Assembly: GCF_964355755.1 (NCBI RefSeq)
Contig: NC_092672.1
Coordinates: 33,602,501-33,662,500, forward strand
Origin: Antedon mediterranea
Taxonomy: Eukaryota > Echinodermata > Crinoidea > Comatulida > Antedonidae
Direction: 5' to 3'
DNA: 60,000 nucleotides
Positions 33,111 through 45,265 of the stretch are shown one piece after another. A program made the position numbers and the translations under genes. Below the pieces are notes generated by a model. It was not told where the DNA came from and did no database searches. It was given only the letters and a program-made list of their open reading frames with translations. The first letter of the stretch is position 1. Each line of letters starts with the position of its first letter.

Positions 33111-33780
33111 TTACCATCTAAATATATCAAAGCTGGAATTGTTTTTCTGAGTTCACAGAAAGAAAGACACTCAAATAATAACATAATAAGATTAGAAGTA
33201 TGGCTAGCAACACATTTTTTGGCTAAGACGTAATCTGCACTAAAGATAATTGATAGATTATAGATATAAGAACAGACACAGTAATAGTTCAAACAAGCCT
33301 AATGGAACAATATGTTTTGAATGTACGCGATGAATTTGAAACGACATATTACGCACGTATCGCACTTCTTTTAAGGTGTCTGTATGTTCTCTGTGTTTAT
33401 AATCACACAATAGCCTAGATGATGTACCCGCAACATCAAAGATTGAATTACACGTTGTTTTTTGTATGACTTTCAAATAATTGTTTATAATCTAATTTTA
33501 GAAACGCTGATTTACAAAAACACGTTGTTGTCCTAACAATAAATTAATAGTTAGGCCTACTGTGATTACTCTAACTGCTTAAATTATACTCTCAAATGTT
33601 GTAATATAAATTAGATTTAGAGAAAGCAAACATCAATTACAAAACTATATCAATGTAGAACGACTGCTAACAAACAATTATCGTATGTTGACGGTAGGAT
33701 AATATTACTTTAGTTACACATTGTTGATAGCATTTTATAATGGTGCTGGTATAACACTTTGTAATATTGTAAAAAATACC
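33111..33780. other. AT-rich intergenic
   Basis: Nothing recognised. TAGGCCTA occurs at 33552. Confidence 0.5.
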
Positions 33781-34980
33781 TTATTTACGCGTAGGCCTTC
33801 TGTCTGTACGCGTAGGCCATCTGTCTGTACGCGTAAGCCATCTGTCTGTACGCGTAGGCCATCTGTCTGTACGCGTAGGCCATCTGTCTGAACGCGTAGG
33901 CCATCTGTAGGTACGCGTAGGCCACCTGTCTGTACGCGTATGCCATCCGTCTGTACGCGTAGGCCATCTGTCTGTACGCGTAGGCCATCTGTCTGTACGC
34001 GTAGGCCATCTGTCGGTACGCGTAGGCCATCTATCTGTACGCGTAGGCCATCTGTCTGTACGCGTAGGCCATCTGTCTGTACGCGTAGGACATCTGAACG
34101 CGCGTAAGCCATCTGTCTGTACGCGTAGGCCATCTGTCTGTACGCGTAGGCCATCTGTCTGTACGCGTATGCCATCTGTCTGTACGCGTATGCCATCTGT
34201 CTGTACGCGTATGCCATCTGTCTGTACGCGTATGCCATCCGTCTGTACGCGTAGGACATCTGAACGCGCGTATGCCATCCGTCTGTACGCGTATGCCATC
34301 CGTCTGTACGCGTATGCCATCCGTCTGTACGCGTATGCCATCCGTCTGTACGCGTATGCCATCCGTCTGTACGCGTATGCCATCCGTCTGTACGCGTATG
34401 CCATCCGTCTGTACGCGTATGCCATCCGTCTGTACGCGTATGCCATCCGTCTGTACGCGTATGCCATCCGTCTGTACGCGTATGCCATCCGTCTGTACGC
34501 GTAGGCCATCCGTCTGTACGCGTAGACCATCCGTCTGTACGCGTAGGCCATCCGTCTGTACGCGTAGGCCACATGTCTGTAGGCGTAGGCCACATGTCTG
34601 TAGGCGTAGGCCACATGTCTGTAGGCGTAGGCCACATGTCTGTACGCGTAGGCCATTTGTCGTGTACGCGTAGGCCATTTGTCGTGTACGCGTAGGCCAT
34701 TTGTCGTGTACGCGTAGGCCATCTGTCTGTACGCGTAGGCCATTTGTCTGTACGCGTAGGCCATCTGTCTGTACGCGTAGGCCATCTGTCTGTACGCGTA
34801 GGCCATCTGTCTGTACGCGTAGGCCATCTGTCTGTACGCGTATTCCATCTGTCTGTACGCGTATTCCATCCGTCTGTACTCGTATTCCATCCGTCTGTAC
34901 TCGTAGGCCATCTGTCTGTACGCGTAGGCCATCTATCTGTACGCGTAGGCCATCTATCTGTACGCACAGGCCATCTGTAC
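33781..34980. repeat. 21-bp minisatellite, about 57 units
   Basis: The unit is TACGCGTAGGCCATCTGTCT plus G. Because 21 is a multiple of three and few units contain stops, long frames are open on both strands, translating as 7-residue repeats (WPTRTDR, MAYAYRQ, LRVQTDG). These frames are a by-product. Variants are grouped: TATGCCATCCGTCTG units fill about 34262-34500; units with TAGGCGTAGGCCACATGTCT sit at about 34564-34645; 22-bp units ending TTTGTCGTG occur three times near 34660-34720; two junctions near 34090 and 34260 carry a 2-bp deletion. Such blocks show local expansion of single variants. Confidence 0.95.
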
Positions 34981-35769
34981 GTGAGGACTATAACTAGGTT
35001 TAGGTTAGAAGTGATTTTTAAAAGTATAGATTTCCGGCTTGAAGCTATCATTAAAATTGTGACCTTTATGAGTCCGTATTACTGTAATGAAAGAAAGTTA
35101 GAATACAACATGAACGTCTGACCTTAGTAATAAAAAACGATTATTAATAACGTATTTGAAATGTTTTTAAGTACGTTGTAAAATATAAATTTTTATAAAA
35201 TAATGACGAACCACATAAATCATAGCATAAGTATTAAACCACTCATTCATTATATTTTTATTATTTTTATTTAGATTCGATTAATAAGCTATTTTAAATG
35301 TAACCTTGGAAGCAATGTTTACGAGGCACTACTGTGCGTGGAAACGTGTGATAGAGTATTTTGCATTAATAAAAAGCTTCGAACTATTGCCTTCGTCTTA
35401 ACTAAAAAAACATACCGCTAGAAAAACATCGCAATGATCGTAAGTCATAATATCGGACAACTTGATAGATAACATGTAGCGATTATCTATCATTCACACA
35501 TGACAGAAAATTACACTAAAGTTTTATTTGCGGTACACAGTGTGATTTAAAACGGATATAAAATTGAGAACATCTCTTCGATGTACATTTAAACTGTCTT
35601 CTTCTTCTCGAGTAGTTAGGCTTAATCCAGAAGATGGTCAAAAGTACAACAACCGAACTCCGTGAAAATTGCTTGATGAAAAGCAAACACAAAACAGGTC
35701 AGGTATTCATTAATCTAAATACAACCGCTCAACTTTCGGGCAAACTTTTGGTGATTCCGGAAAAAAATG
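34981..35769. other. AT-rich intergenic
   Basis: No gene or repeat family recognised. Confidence 0.5.
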
Positions 35770-36090
35770 GAATTTTCTATGGGATAGTTTTGCAGCCTCA
35801 AAGTGTAGCTCCGTGTATAAAGTTAATATTATTAATATAATAATTATTATTACCTTGACAACAACATTTTTTCCGTCACCGGTAAAGGAGAAACAGTGTC
35901 ATGATATGAGCCCCCACTTTTTAAAATACGGAATTTTCTATGACATATTTTTTGGAGTCTTAAAGGGTAGCTCCGGCTATAAAGTTAATATTAGCTATTA
36001 ATATAATATTATTATTATTATTATTATTACCTTAACAACACAATTATTTTCCATCACCGGTAAAGGCGTAGGAATGTCATGAGATGAGCT
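35770..36090. repeat. About 160-bp direct duplication
   Basis: AATTTTCTATGGGATAGTTT through CGTCACCGGTAAAGG is repeated as AATTTTCTATGACATATTTT through CATCACCGGTAAAGG. Both units contain TATAAAGTTAATATTA followed by an (ATT)n tract, which has expanded in the second. Confidence 0.7.
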
Positions 36091-36099
36091 TCCCTTTCC

Positions 36100-36945
36100 C
36101 TTTTTTCTAATATGGTGCTTCTTGGTTTTTACATAAATGCTATGAGACAGGAAATTAGTACTTACAGGCACTAACCTGGTAATTATTTCTTTTAATTACA
36201 GTAGCCTATATACGGTACTCTTAACGGTAAGAACATTCTGAAATATGTTGGTGAAAACATCTTATAAATAATATAATAAACAAACCTGTAGCTAGTTAAT
36301 TTTAATCGCAGTGGTATAATGTAATGGACATCTTTTTGATGTTTTCTGGCAAATTTTTCAGCAACTATCAGTTGGTCTCCCTTTCTACTATAACAATGCT
36401 AGAGAGGATTGTTAATTGTTGGGTTACTAAGCTGATCATGCTTACTTTAATAGGCCACTCCAATTTATTTGCGTTGGTTCATGTGTAGCTAGGCCTAATT
36501 GTAATAAACCTTGTACGCCCCTTTACTTTGCAAAAACATTTCTAAGAAGATCGTATATATAGGCTTGATTGCATCAAAATTGTAATATCTTTTTTTCTTG
36601 TTCACGAATGACTGATCTTTCACGCATGACTGATGTTTTATTTTATGTTTCTATTTTTTGTAAACTATAGTTAGTAGGCCTACTGTACTTAACTACGTAA
36701 ACAAAATTCATCATTCAAACATCAGAAACATCAGAAGGGGATCATCTTTCCACTGGTCCTGGATCTGGATGAATACTGACGAAGGACCACATGGGTATAT
36801 GTGCCAGGGGTGCGTCTCTCGGTGTACAAACATCATACTTAACTGAATTTGTTTTATAATTTTTTTTTTATTAATTTCACAACTTCACAAAACTGACCAA
36901 ACAATGACGAAAAAACAAACAAACCAACATCCATACATTAATATA
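36100..36945. other. AT-rich intergenic
   Basis: Nothing recognised. TAGGCCTA occurs at 36490 and 36675. Confidence 0.5.
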
Positions 36946-36947
36946 CA

Positions 36948-37012
36948 TAAATCCTGGATCTGGATGAATAAATCCTGGATCTGGATGATAAATCCTGGAT
37001 CTGGATGATGAT
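36948..37012. repeat. About 22-bp tandem repeat, 3 units
   Basis: AAATCCTGGATCTGGATGA is repeated three times with one to three spacer bases. A single related unit lies at about 36760. Confidence 0.75.
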
Positions 37013-37017
37013 CTAAT

Positions 37018-37151
37018 GCTTGGTTATAGAGACGCACCACTTTTTGATTTGACCAATCACATGCGATGATTACTCAACCTGTCGTTTGCCATTGGTCAAC
37101 TTACTTGCGTATACACATCCGTGCGTTGTGTCTCTAGTGCGAGACCAAGCT
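37018..37151. mobile_element. Family B MITE, diverged copy
   Basis: GCTTGGTTATAGAGACGCAC on the left and GTCTCTAGTGCGAGACCAAG on the right, with CCAATCACATGCGATGA and its inverse in the centre. It directly follows the 22-bp tandem repeat. Confidence 0.65.
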
Positions 37152-38299
37152 GTTGTAAACTCTAAATATGCTATGGGACGTAATAGTCCGTGTTACTTAT
37201 AACGCAATATAATTGTAGCAGAGACATGTGATAGGTCTATAGCTAATTGTGATTTACCAACTGAGTGTTCCTACGGCGGTATATCGACGCGTAACCTTGG
37301 CATTAGGACATACTTTCAAGTTAGAAGAGCTATTTCAATTGTGTGATGAAAATGATATATTTTTCCAAAACCATCAATTTTCCGTCACTAATTAAGAATA
37401 TCTAAATTGAGAACGTACGGTGGTATTGAAGATGAAAAAATGTGTTTTTGTAAGAGAATAATAAAGAAAAATCGATTGTTAATTTCCACGCGGCTTTCTG
37501 TTATATAGTTTACGGATTACAAATCGTTACTTTCAAGGTTAATGTATAATAAAGCTATAATATCGAATTCATTTAACTTAAAATATGATTATCAACTGCA
37601 GGTTGAACTGGAATGTAATTTAAATATGAACTTTTTAAAGTAATACTAGGCCTATTGATTATGTTCACCAAAGCGTGTCAATGACGCGCAAAGCGACCAC
37701 GCGTGCATATGTCGGGTGGTTTAAACACGGGCGTAATAACATAAACACGTGTGGTGACAACGTTTTCATGAATAATTTTTTCGCCTGAAATTTTCCTTGA
37801 AAAATACATATACTGTAAATGTCAGTACACGAATTGAGCATGCGTTCCCATTCCATAATATTATTTTATTTCTGGATTTTGCGATTAGAAAAAAAATGCC
37901 GCGTAAACCAATCAGCACGCAGAAAAATAAACAAAGCAACATGTGTCTATTACTTGTGTCATACTGCACACTAGTCTGGGTTAAGTTCTAGACGGAGTTT
38001 TTTTTTTTGACGGAGAGAACATGATAAATATTTAATACAATACAATAATTACATTGATAATAAAGATACGTAGATACATATAGTTTATGGGTTAAGATAC
38101 ACAGAAGCCAAAGTGGCTTGTCTTTGTAGTCCTAAGCATAAACATAAAACATATACGGACGAATTACATTAACAAAAAATGACATTTTGAGACAGAAAAA
38201 GAAAAAAAAACAAATTGAGATAAGCAAAATATTTACAACCCCAATTTTGAAGTAGCAATAGTAGCTAGCAATATGTTTCAAATATCATCTTTTTAATAT
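37152..38299. other. AT-rich intergenic
   Basis: No supported gene. A possible family D end (TTCTAGACGGAGTTTT) lies near 37986. Confidence 0.45.
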
Positions 38300-38485
38300 T
38301 GTACTTTAGCATAGGGAGTGAGGTCATGTGACTTAATATTAATAAAAAGATAAATATGTTGGCACATATGGCGTTTCATACGTATACTATTTGAGCTTGT
38401 ATTTACAGACAAAAAATCAAAACGTCGTGTAATAGCATTAAAAATAAAATAAATACAGACTTTGGGCAAGTCTAACTGAGCGCAT
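38300..38485 (+). repeat. Family D dispersed repeat, copy 1
   Basis: Contains the core GGCACATATGGCGTTTCATA (38361-38380), preceded by GACTTAATATTAATAAAAAG and followed by a CAGACTTTGGGCAAGTCT end. Seven copies share this order. Confidence 0.65.
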
Positions 38486-38774
38486 TCACACATGAATGAC
38501 TGTAAAGTCTGTATCCACGGGGGGAGGAGGGTGCTGAGTGGTGAAGAATAGTGGGAGTAAATTGTAATGCGGTATCAGCGTGACCGAAATGTGTACTGTG
38601 AAGGTTTTAAACTACATACTGGGGAATGGAGTGCGGAAGAGGTTCTCACTAGTGCTGGTACGCGGTATATCTTCTAGTAGAAAAATGATAAAGTCACGTT
38701 TCTTTATCTAATTTTAAACAAAAAAACAATAAAACTTGATGGACATACTGTAAACCGAAACATTGACATTCAGA

Positions 38775-38873
38775 GATTGACCTGACGAATAGCCGAGCGG
38801 TCTTAGAGATTGACCTGACGAATAGCCGAGCGGTCTTAGAGATTGACCTGACGAATAGCCGAGCGGTCTTAGA
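38775..38873 (+). repeat. Three perfect 33-bp tandem copies of a tRNA-Leu-like 5' segment
   Basis: The unit GATTGACCTGACGAATAGCC plus GAGCGGTCTTAGA repeats three times without change (38775, 38808, 38841). TAGCCGAGCGGTCTTAGA is very close to the D-arm and A box of leucine tRNAs (TGGCCGAGCGGTCTAAGG), and GACCTGACGA recalls the tRNA acceptor stem. No T-arm or B box follows, so no unit is a tRNA. A SINE-head origin is likely. Confidence 0.8.
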
Positions 38874-38879
38874 CATGTT

Positions 38880-39525
38880 GCTTATCACTTTTACTTGGCT
38901 AAACCCGTGGCTCTTATAAAAGCTAATATCATTTGAGATTCTCTAGGGTACTATCATGTCTGTTGTTAATGTTTAGGCACGTGTTCTCGTGTGTTAACAC
39001 TACTTATAGGGTAAAATAAACACACATTCAGCCGGCGACAAAGTATGTTTTTTGGGTCATAAACCGAACTATTACCTTATTCTTTTTTATTTTTAATTCA
39101 ATTTCTGTTCATAATCCCACAAGTTTGTTAGGTTTCTTTGTAAACTTGTTGATGTTGTTAATTGTCTTGAACCTCTTACGTTTATAAGAAATGTGTCTGA
39201 TTTACTGTTTCTTTACAAGAGTGTAGGCCTAAATTGTTTGTTGTTGTGATCGACTGCTGTGTTCTCTTTTCAGTTTACATTCGCCTTCTCGCGAGACTTA
39301 AGTCCACTTTTTATGTTCCTTTTAATAGTAAAAGTTTCAAAAAGTGGGTTTCAGTGCTTGCCTTTTTAAGGTGAATCCAATGTAAATGTAAATGTTTTTT
39401 TTCATTTATTCTTTATTTACAACTCCTTGTACTTTTTTAAAATAATTGTGCTCAATAGGCTAATTTCTACTATTTAACATAATTATATTTATTTAAAAGT
39501 TTGCTTTATCCTATGGCTTTTGCTG
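38880..39525. other. Intergenic
   Basis: Nothing recognised. TAGGCCTA occurs at 39224. Confidence 0.5.
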
Positions 39526-39529
39526 TCAG

Positions 39530-39695
39530 CGGATCTGGAACGCGCACCTGTCGATTTGAGAGGAGCAAATTCGACACCTCTATTTAAACGTCATCTTAAA
39601 ACTTGTCTTTTTAATTAATTACTAAGTATTTTTGGCGCTTTGTTCTTTGTAGGGCGCCATATAAAAACCTGTCCATGTATAGAATAGAATAGAAT
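39530..39695 (+). pseudogene. 3' end of a CR1/L2-like LINE
   Basis: Translation gives APVDLRGANSTPLFKRHLKT then CLFN and a stop. This is the usual end of many CR1/L2/Jockey-group ORF2 proteins (WNxLPxDLRxxxSxxxFKxxLKTxLF). The TGGAAC just upstream (W-N) is in another frame, so a frameshift is present. A 3' untranslated end follows with GGCGCTTTG and GGCGCCATATAAAAACC, and then an (AGAAT)n tail, the typical arrangement at a LINE 3' terminus. Only the last 50 or so codons remain. Confidence 0.65.
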
Positions 39696-39699
39696 CTGT

Positions 39700-41210
39700 T
39701 TTCTGTTTCATACCTTCAATATAAGTAACATCTTTTGTTGCTATTGGTCTTGATGAAATAAAATTAAATTAAATTAAAATAAACAGTATCCTTATACTCG
39801 TTCATTATAAATTACGTTTTCTTTACATGGGTTACATTTTAATAAGCTTGTATATACGTATGACGTACATTCACACTTTTAGGAACAATAAACATTAATT
39901 CCCTAGACATCCGGCGACCGGGAGTTGATCTTCAAAAACAAGTGCCAACGATGCAAAATGTATAATACATTATTAATGCATTATGGATGTATAGTACTCT
40001 GATACGGTCTTATTAATTGTGTCAACTGTCACTTTTGATAAATAATACATGCTATACAGCTTTAGTGTATTAGACACCCGTGTCACATAAGTGCTACGAA
40101 CTATAAATTAATGCACACTTATTTGCTAACAAATAATAAAAATGTAAATTTGATGTAAATTGTGGAATTCAAATGATGGAAATCACTTACACATTCCATT
40201 GTATCCTTTGCCACTAAAAAATTAATGTCGGGGGAAAAGGTGGGCCTATAAAAACTATTATAAACAGAAGATGGAATAAGAACTCGGTTCCAGTTATCTT
40301 ATGTAATCTTTTTTTTCTTTTGTGGCGTTAACCACTATTTATTCATTTCATCATCAACAGATTAATACAATTATTGAATACTTCTGTGATATTAACAGTA
40401 ATAACTATATCATTGTTATTCTTACTTTTGTTTTTTTTATATATATATTTACATTATGTGATTTTATCAATGTTTTTGTTCTTAGAGAATCTGTACATTA
40501 ATATTTCTTTTCTGTTATATTCACTTTTTTCTTAATTTTCTAATATTTTTTTTTGTTCTACAATTCTCTACATCTAAAATTGTAAACACTTAACTAATAA
40601 ATGTACTGCAGAAGATACATTTAATAATGTAATTATTTTCAGTATGTATTTTTTGAGATATACAATTCATTTTGTTACCCTATATACAGACTGTATACAT
40701 TATTTTAAAATGTATCTTATGGAATCTAAACGATCTATATTTGGTAATTTTCTGTATTTTAATTCTTTAATATTCTCTTAAAATAGAAAAATCTGTAGGA
40801 GGCTAAAAAAATGCATTTCTGATTTTTTTTAGTCATTTTGTATACAAATTGTACCTCAGATAGAACAAATGTAATTCCATTCGTGACAAATTATTTTTAT
40901 CACCCTCTCGATGCTAAGTTTAACCGGATTAGAATCTTTCAAATGTGATTTGATCTTTGTTGAATAAAAGAGAATCAATATTATGTAGGCGAGTGCAATT
41001 TCCTGCCACTTTGACAATCTTGGCCTTATTTTGCAGCCCGATATAATCATCGATCAAAAACGTATAACTATTTTAAAAAGAAAAACAATGCAGCTACTAT
41101 TATCATTATTTTAAAATATAAAACAAGTTTTATTTTATGTTTTTGTGTTATGCCATAGTGCCAGAGTAAAAAAAAATGAACTACCCCATGCAAAAGCTTC
41201 AGTTGAAGAT
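39700..41210. other. Very AT-rich intergenic
   Basis: No supported gene. T-runs and AT-only tracts dominate 40300-40800. Confidence 0.5.
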
Positions 41211-41211
41211 A

Positions 41212-41412
41212 TCCAAATAGACTTGCCCCAAGTCTGTACTTATTTCGCAGCTTTTTGATGTTTGTCTGAACATGGAACTATTTCCCGTGGTCTGAAATAC
41301 AAGTTTACAAGTTCATAATTATACGTATAAACGCCATATGTGCCAAAATATTTATCTTTTTACTAATACTAAGTCAAAATTTCGTTTGGATCCAGACTTG
41401 TATCCAAACTGT
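41212..41412 (-). repeat. Family D dispersed repeat, copy 2
   Basis: Inverse orientation: ATAGACTTGCCCCAAGTCTG at the left, the core TACGTATAAACGCCATATGT (about 41331-41350), then ACTAATACTAAGTCAAAATT and GGATCCAGACTTG. Confidence 0.7.
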
Positions 41413-41807
41413 TTTATTCCGAAAAACGTACTACGGTGGGATACTGTTTGCGCGACAAAATGAAAGGATTTCGATATCGCACTTTCAATTTAGTTGAACA
41501 CAGCTAAATTCAAACGATATATTTCGTGTCATATTCATCAGAGAAATTTTAAGTACAACATATTTGACTTGACTACAATCGAGCAATCGATTACAATTCT
41601 GATTGAAATAATCACACTATCTATGATAATAGATTGCAATCTCAACATTTTAATCATGAATAATACCATGACAAATCCTAAATAATCTTCAGGAAAAAAT
41701 TGGCAGTGTGAAATTTTTTGTTGATTCCAATGTTGAACTTATGAAATTTGAACAATTTATGAATAATATTAATGAGTCGATAAATAATTAGTATTTTTCC
41801 CACATGT

Positions 41808-41970
41808 TAGACTTACCCTAAAGTCTGTTATTTCGAGGCTTTTCGTTTGTCTGACCATGGAGAAACATGAAAAAATGTATCCATGTCTGACATACAAGCT
41901 CAAGTATTACACGTATGAAACGCCATATGTGCCAAAATATTTAGCTTTCAATTAAAAACTCCGTCTGGAA
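41808..41970 (-). repeat. Family D dispersed repeat, copy 3
   Basis: TAGACTTACCCTAAAGTCTG, then GGCTTTTCGTTTGTCTGACC, then the inverse core ACGTATGAAACGCCATATGT (about 41911-41930), ending in AACTCCGTCTGGAA. Confidence 0.7.
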
Positions 41971-43016
41971 TTTGTTGTTGATGTATTAGTACATGAGTTG
42001 TGTAGTGATGTTTTTGTTGGTTTTACGCACTATTAAACACAGTAAATGTTACCCGAAATTTGACCGTTAACAAATCCCAGGCGATGAAACATGGAATCTG
42101 GGGCGCACGCTCCTCACTTTTTAATATATATTATGACTACTACTACTACCACCATGTTAGCGTTGATTCATTAAAAAATTCTTTATTTTTCTCATTTCAT
42201 TATTTACGAGATATACGTCATGGAGCTAATATATAGCTCTATGCTTATAATTTATTTTTACTTTATTTTTACTTGTTTGTTCATCTATTATCTTCTGTAA
42301 AATATATGACGTAATACATGCCAAATACATTATCATCTGAAACACTCCATTATCTCTTTTGATGCTTCTTCAATTACTCACCACTCAATGTAAGATGCCG
42401 CCCCAGAATATAGTGTTAGTACGCCCTTTGCAATTAGTGCAATACCTGTGATGTAAGACCGATCACGTAAAATAGATTTGGATAATGTTAGCCATTATCG
42501 TACGCCCGCCTGTTTACAAATACCCAACATCATGTTTCATTTCCGTGAGAACTTTCATGTTCACTTAAAGGCAGACAGCAATTTATGAGGCGCACTTTAG
42601 CAATTTACGTGCAGTCGGATATGAGTTTGCATTACAACCTACTTTGGACACTCAACATCCAGGATGACGCCATTGGATGACTCTTTGGATTTTAGACGAC
42701 CATAGAATGTGTTCGAAGCGAGGCAAGGTTGCAACTTTAAAATACGTACGGTATCTTGCTTTTGTATCAATAAACGTGCGGTAGCACCATGAACCTACTT
42801 AATTTAATATAGTAATTATACGAGCTTACGTCATGGTTCCGCTGACTTTTAACGAAAATGTGGGGTTGTCCTCTTCTCCGTCATCTGACATTGTTGCAAC
42901 TTGCTACCAAGTTTTCCACTGATTCTTTCTCATGACTACCAACCATTTGTCACCTTGCAAACCATTCATCCTTAATATGTAAATGTCAAATTTATTCATT
43001 CTGGTCCGCGCAAGCT
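41971..43016. other. Intergenic
   Basis: An (ACT)n tract lies at 42135-42150. No gene recognised. Confidence 0.5.
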
Positions 43017-43110
43017 TAACTGGAAACTGAAGAAATTCGGATTAGGCCCTTCTCACGGACCCACGGTCGCCTACAAGATCAACACAGAGAGACAGAGACA
43101 AAAAACACAC
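43017..43110. repeat. Short repeat shared with 46810-46860
   Basis: GAAATTCGGATTAGGCCC, then ACGGACCCACGGTCGCC resembles GAAATTCGAATTAGGCCG, then ACGGATCCCCGGCAGCC at 46810. It may be the body of a SINE whose other copy carries a 5S-like head. Confidence 0.4.
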
Positions 43111-43955
43111 AGCCGTCCATGTTCGATTCAAACTAATGAGCTTAATTTTGATCAGGTGTGTAATGTTGTAATAGGTAGCTGTATCACACGTCAATAGCCG
43201 TTCCTCCCTCCCCTGCGAAAGCATTTATTTTTAACTTCAGTGTGCATATATATTTACGTAATAAGGGCATCTATAATATAAGTACAATAAACAAAATATT
43301 ACACTTAACGTAGCGACAGGAGGTCTGAGTAGTATATTTCATATAGGATTAGAAATCTAATCTTGTGTTGAGCTTGATATTTCAAATCAAAGGCATTTGT
43401 AGGGATTTGTATCGATAACGTGATTTCTACATCAATTTGAACTCTTCACTGCCAAGTTGGTGATCCGCGCAAAACAATACATGTACGTACAACAGTAACC
43501 GATTTCGTGCTTATCTATGATTTGTAATATAAGTGTATCACCCGATATACACGAGCTGTGAATGTCTTCATTACAGTGACTTATTTTCAGCATGATACTG
43601 GTGAAGTTATGTGGTCACTTTGTGTCCTAATCGGATAAGCAATTACAGGTCACTAAGTGAATATGTTTGGTATAAAAATAACAAGTTTCTGTGAAATAAA
43701 AAACTAAAATTGACCAATCAATTAAACGAATAAGTGACCGTCGTCTGTTTGTGCTTTCTATTATTAGACGTCTTGATCAAAGAATTGGAGATCTAGTTAC
43801 TGAATTAGTAGGCCTGCATGTTTATTCGTCCTTGCAGTAGGCCTATGGCACTACACTGAACGCTGATAAAGAATTGAATGTAGAAACATGTTTGGTGTTA
43901 CTCCTATTTTGCTTTGGGACAATATTCATCATAATAACCATTATTCATTTGAAAC
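43111..43955. other. Intergenic
   Basis: Nothing recognised. TAGGCCTA occurs at 43838, with a one-base variant 30 bases before it. Confidence 0.5.
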
Positions 43956-43957
43956 GC

Positions 43958-44243
43958 ACACGGGTGCAATATTCATTTAACTCACGTGCAATATTCATTT
44001 GACACGCGTGAATATTGATTTGACGCACGTGCAATATTTACTTGACACGTGCAATATAAATTTGACACGCGTGCAATATTTACTTAACACACGTGTAATA
44101 TTCATTTGACACGCATGTAATATTCATTTGACGCGCGTGAAATATTTACTTGACACACGTGCAATATACATTTTGCGCGCGTGCAATATTTATTTAACAC
44201 ACGTGCAATATTCATTTGACACGCGTGCAATATTCATTTTTAT
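43958..44243. repeat. 22-bp tandem repeat, 13 units (left part of a split array)
   Basis: GTGCAATAT or a variant recurs every 20-23 bases, mostly 22, from 43964 to 44225. The unit is ACACGCGTGCAATATTCATT plus TG. Units alternate CACGTG and ACGCGT palindromes. The same array resumes at 44557. Confidence 0.88.
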
Positions 44244-44556
44244 ATAACACCTATATAAATTCCTGTCATTTGATTGGACGAATGTGGGTCACATGGCGTG
44301 CAATAGTACGCACTATTCAACGATCGTTAAATAGTACTTTTTGAAACATTTTTGTGTACGAAAAAAAAACGTCTAGATGTTATATAAAACAAATAATGAA
44401 TGTTTTGTATTCGTGTAATGGTACAAATAATGGCACTTGGTGAATGATGAAAGGTTATATCAACTCGGCTTTGCCTCGTTGATATAACCTTTCATCATTC
44501 ACCTCGTGCCATTATTTGTACCATTGCACTCATAAACATTCATTATTTGTATATTA
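44244..44556. mobile_element. Foldback element inserted in the 22-bp array, copy 2
   Basis: The element interrupts the array. Its right part is a long near-perfect palindrome: AAACAAATAATGAATGTTTT through GAAAGGTTATATCAAC is mirrored by GTTGATATAACCTTTCATCA through CATTCATTATTTGT. Arms are about 80 bp around the loop TCGGCTTTGCCTC. The left part has TATAACACCTATATAAATTC and GATTGGACGAATGTGGGTCA, matching the 1785 copy in order. Confidence 0.75.
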
Positions 44557-44645
44557 ACGCGTGCAATATCCTTTTCACACGCGTGCAATATACATTTGAC
44601 ACCCGTGCAATATACATTTCACACGCTCGTGCAATATACATTAAA
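44557..44645. repeat. 22-bp tandem repeat, 4 units (right part of the split array)
   Basis: ACGCGTGCAATATCCTTTTC and following units continue the array broken at 44243. Confidence 0.85.
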
Positions 44646-45098
44646 ACAAATAATGTATACCATGCAAGTCGTAATTCACATGATGAAAACCATGAACCAA
44701 TTAAATGCACACTTACTAAAAATTCAATTAAGCTTATATGCTTTTTACATCAACTTAGCACATTTACCGAGATAATATTTATGATTTTCAATTATAATAG
44801 TAGACAACGGATACTAAACGTAAAAGGATTGCATTTCTCAGTGACGTCCTGACTGGAACAATTAATGTTAATCTTAATAATGACATTAACGCCAACGGAT
44901 AGTTGAAAATACTTATACTAATCAACTTCAATTAAGATAAAATTATGCTAACCCAGATTTACATTGGTTATAATTATCTATGTCTCGTAATACGTAATCA
45001 CATGATAATCACAATCAAACATAATATTTTACTTCTCTTTGTCTGTAGTCCATTTCACTCTATAAAAAAAAGGGTAGGGAAGAAAGCTTTCAATAGCT
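44646..45098. other. AT-rich intergenic
   Basis: Nothing recognised. Confidence 0.5.
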
Positions 45099-45099
45099 A

Positions 45100-45265
45100 T
45101 AATAGGCTTGCCCTAAATCGGTAGTTATTTCGAGGCTTTTCGATGTTTGTCTGAAATTCAAGTTTTTAAGCTTAAGTAGTATACGTATGAAACGCCATAG
45201 GTGCCAAACTATTTATCTTGTTACTAATATTAAGTCAAAACTCTGACTGGAACCCAGACTTTCGC
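45100..45265 (-). repeat. Family D dispersed repeat, copy 4
   Basis: ATAGGCTTGCCCTAAATCGG, GGCTTTTCGATGTTTGTCTG, the inverse core ATACGTATGAAACGCCATAG (45181-45200), TTACTAATATTAAGTCAAAA and TGACTGGAACCCAGACTT. Confidence 0.7.

Noticed and set aside
33735-35051. Long open frames of 438, 383 and 215 codons on the minus strand and shorter ones on the plus strand
   Set aside because: They are read-through of a 21-bp minisatellite in several frames on both strands. The period is divisible by three and the unit lacks stops.
35634-35840. 68-codon plus-strand frame
   Set aside because: It runs into a duplicated non-coding block with an (ATT)n tract and matches nothing recognisable.
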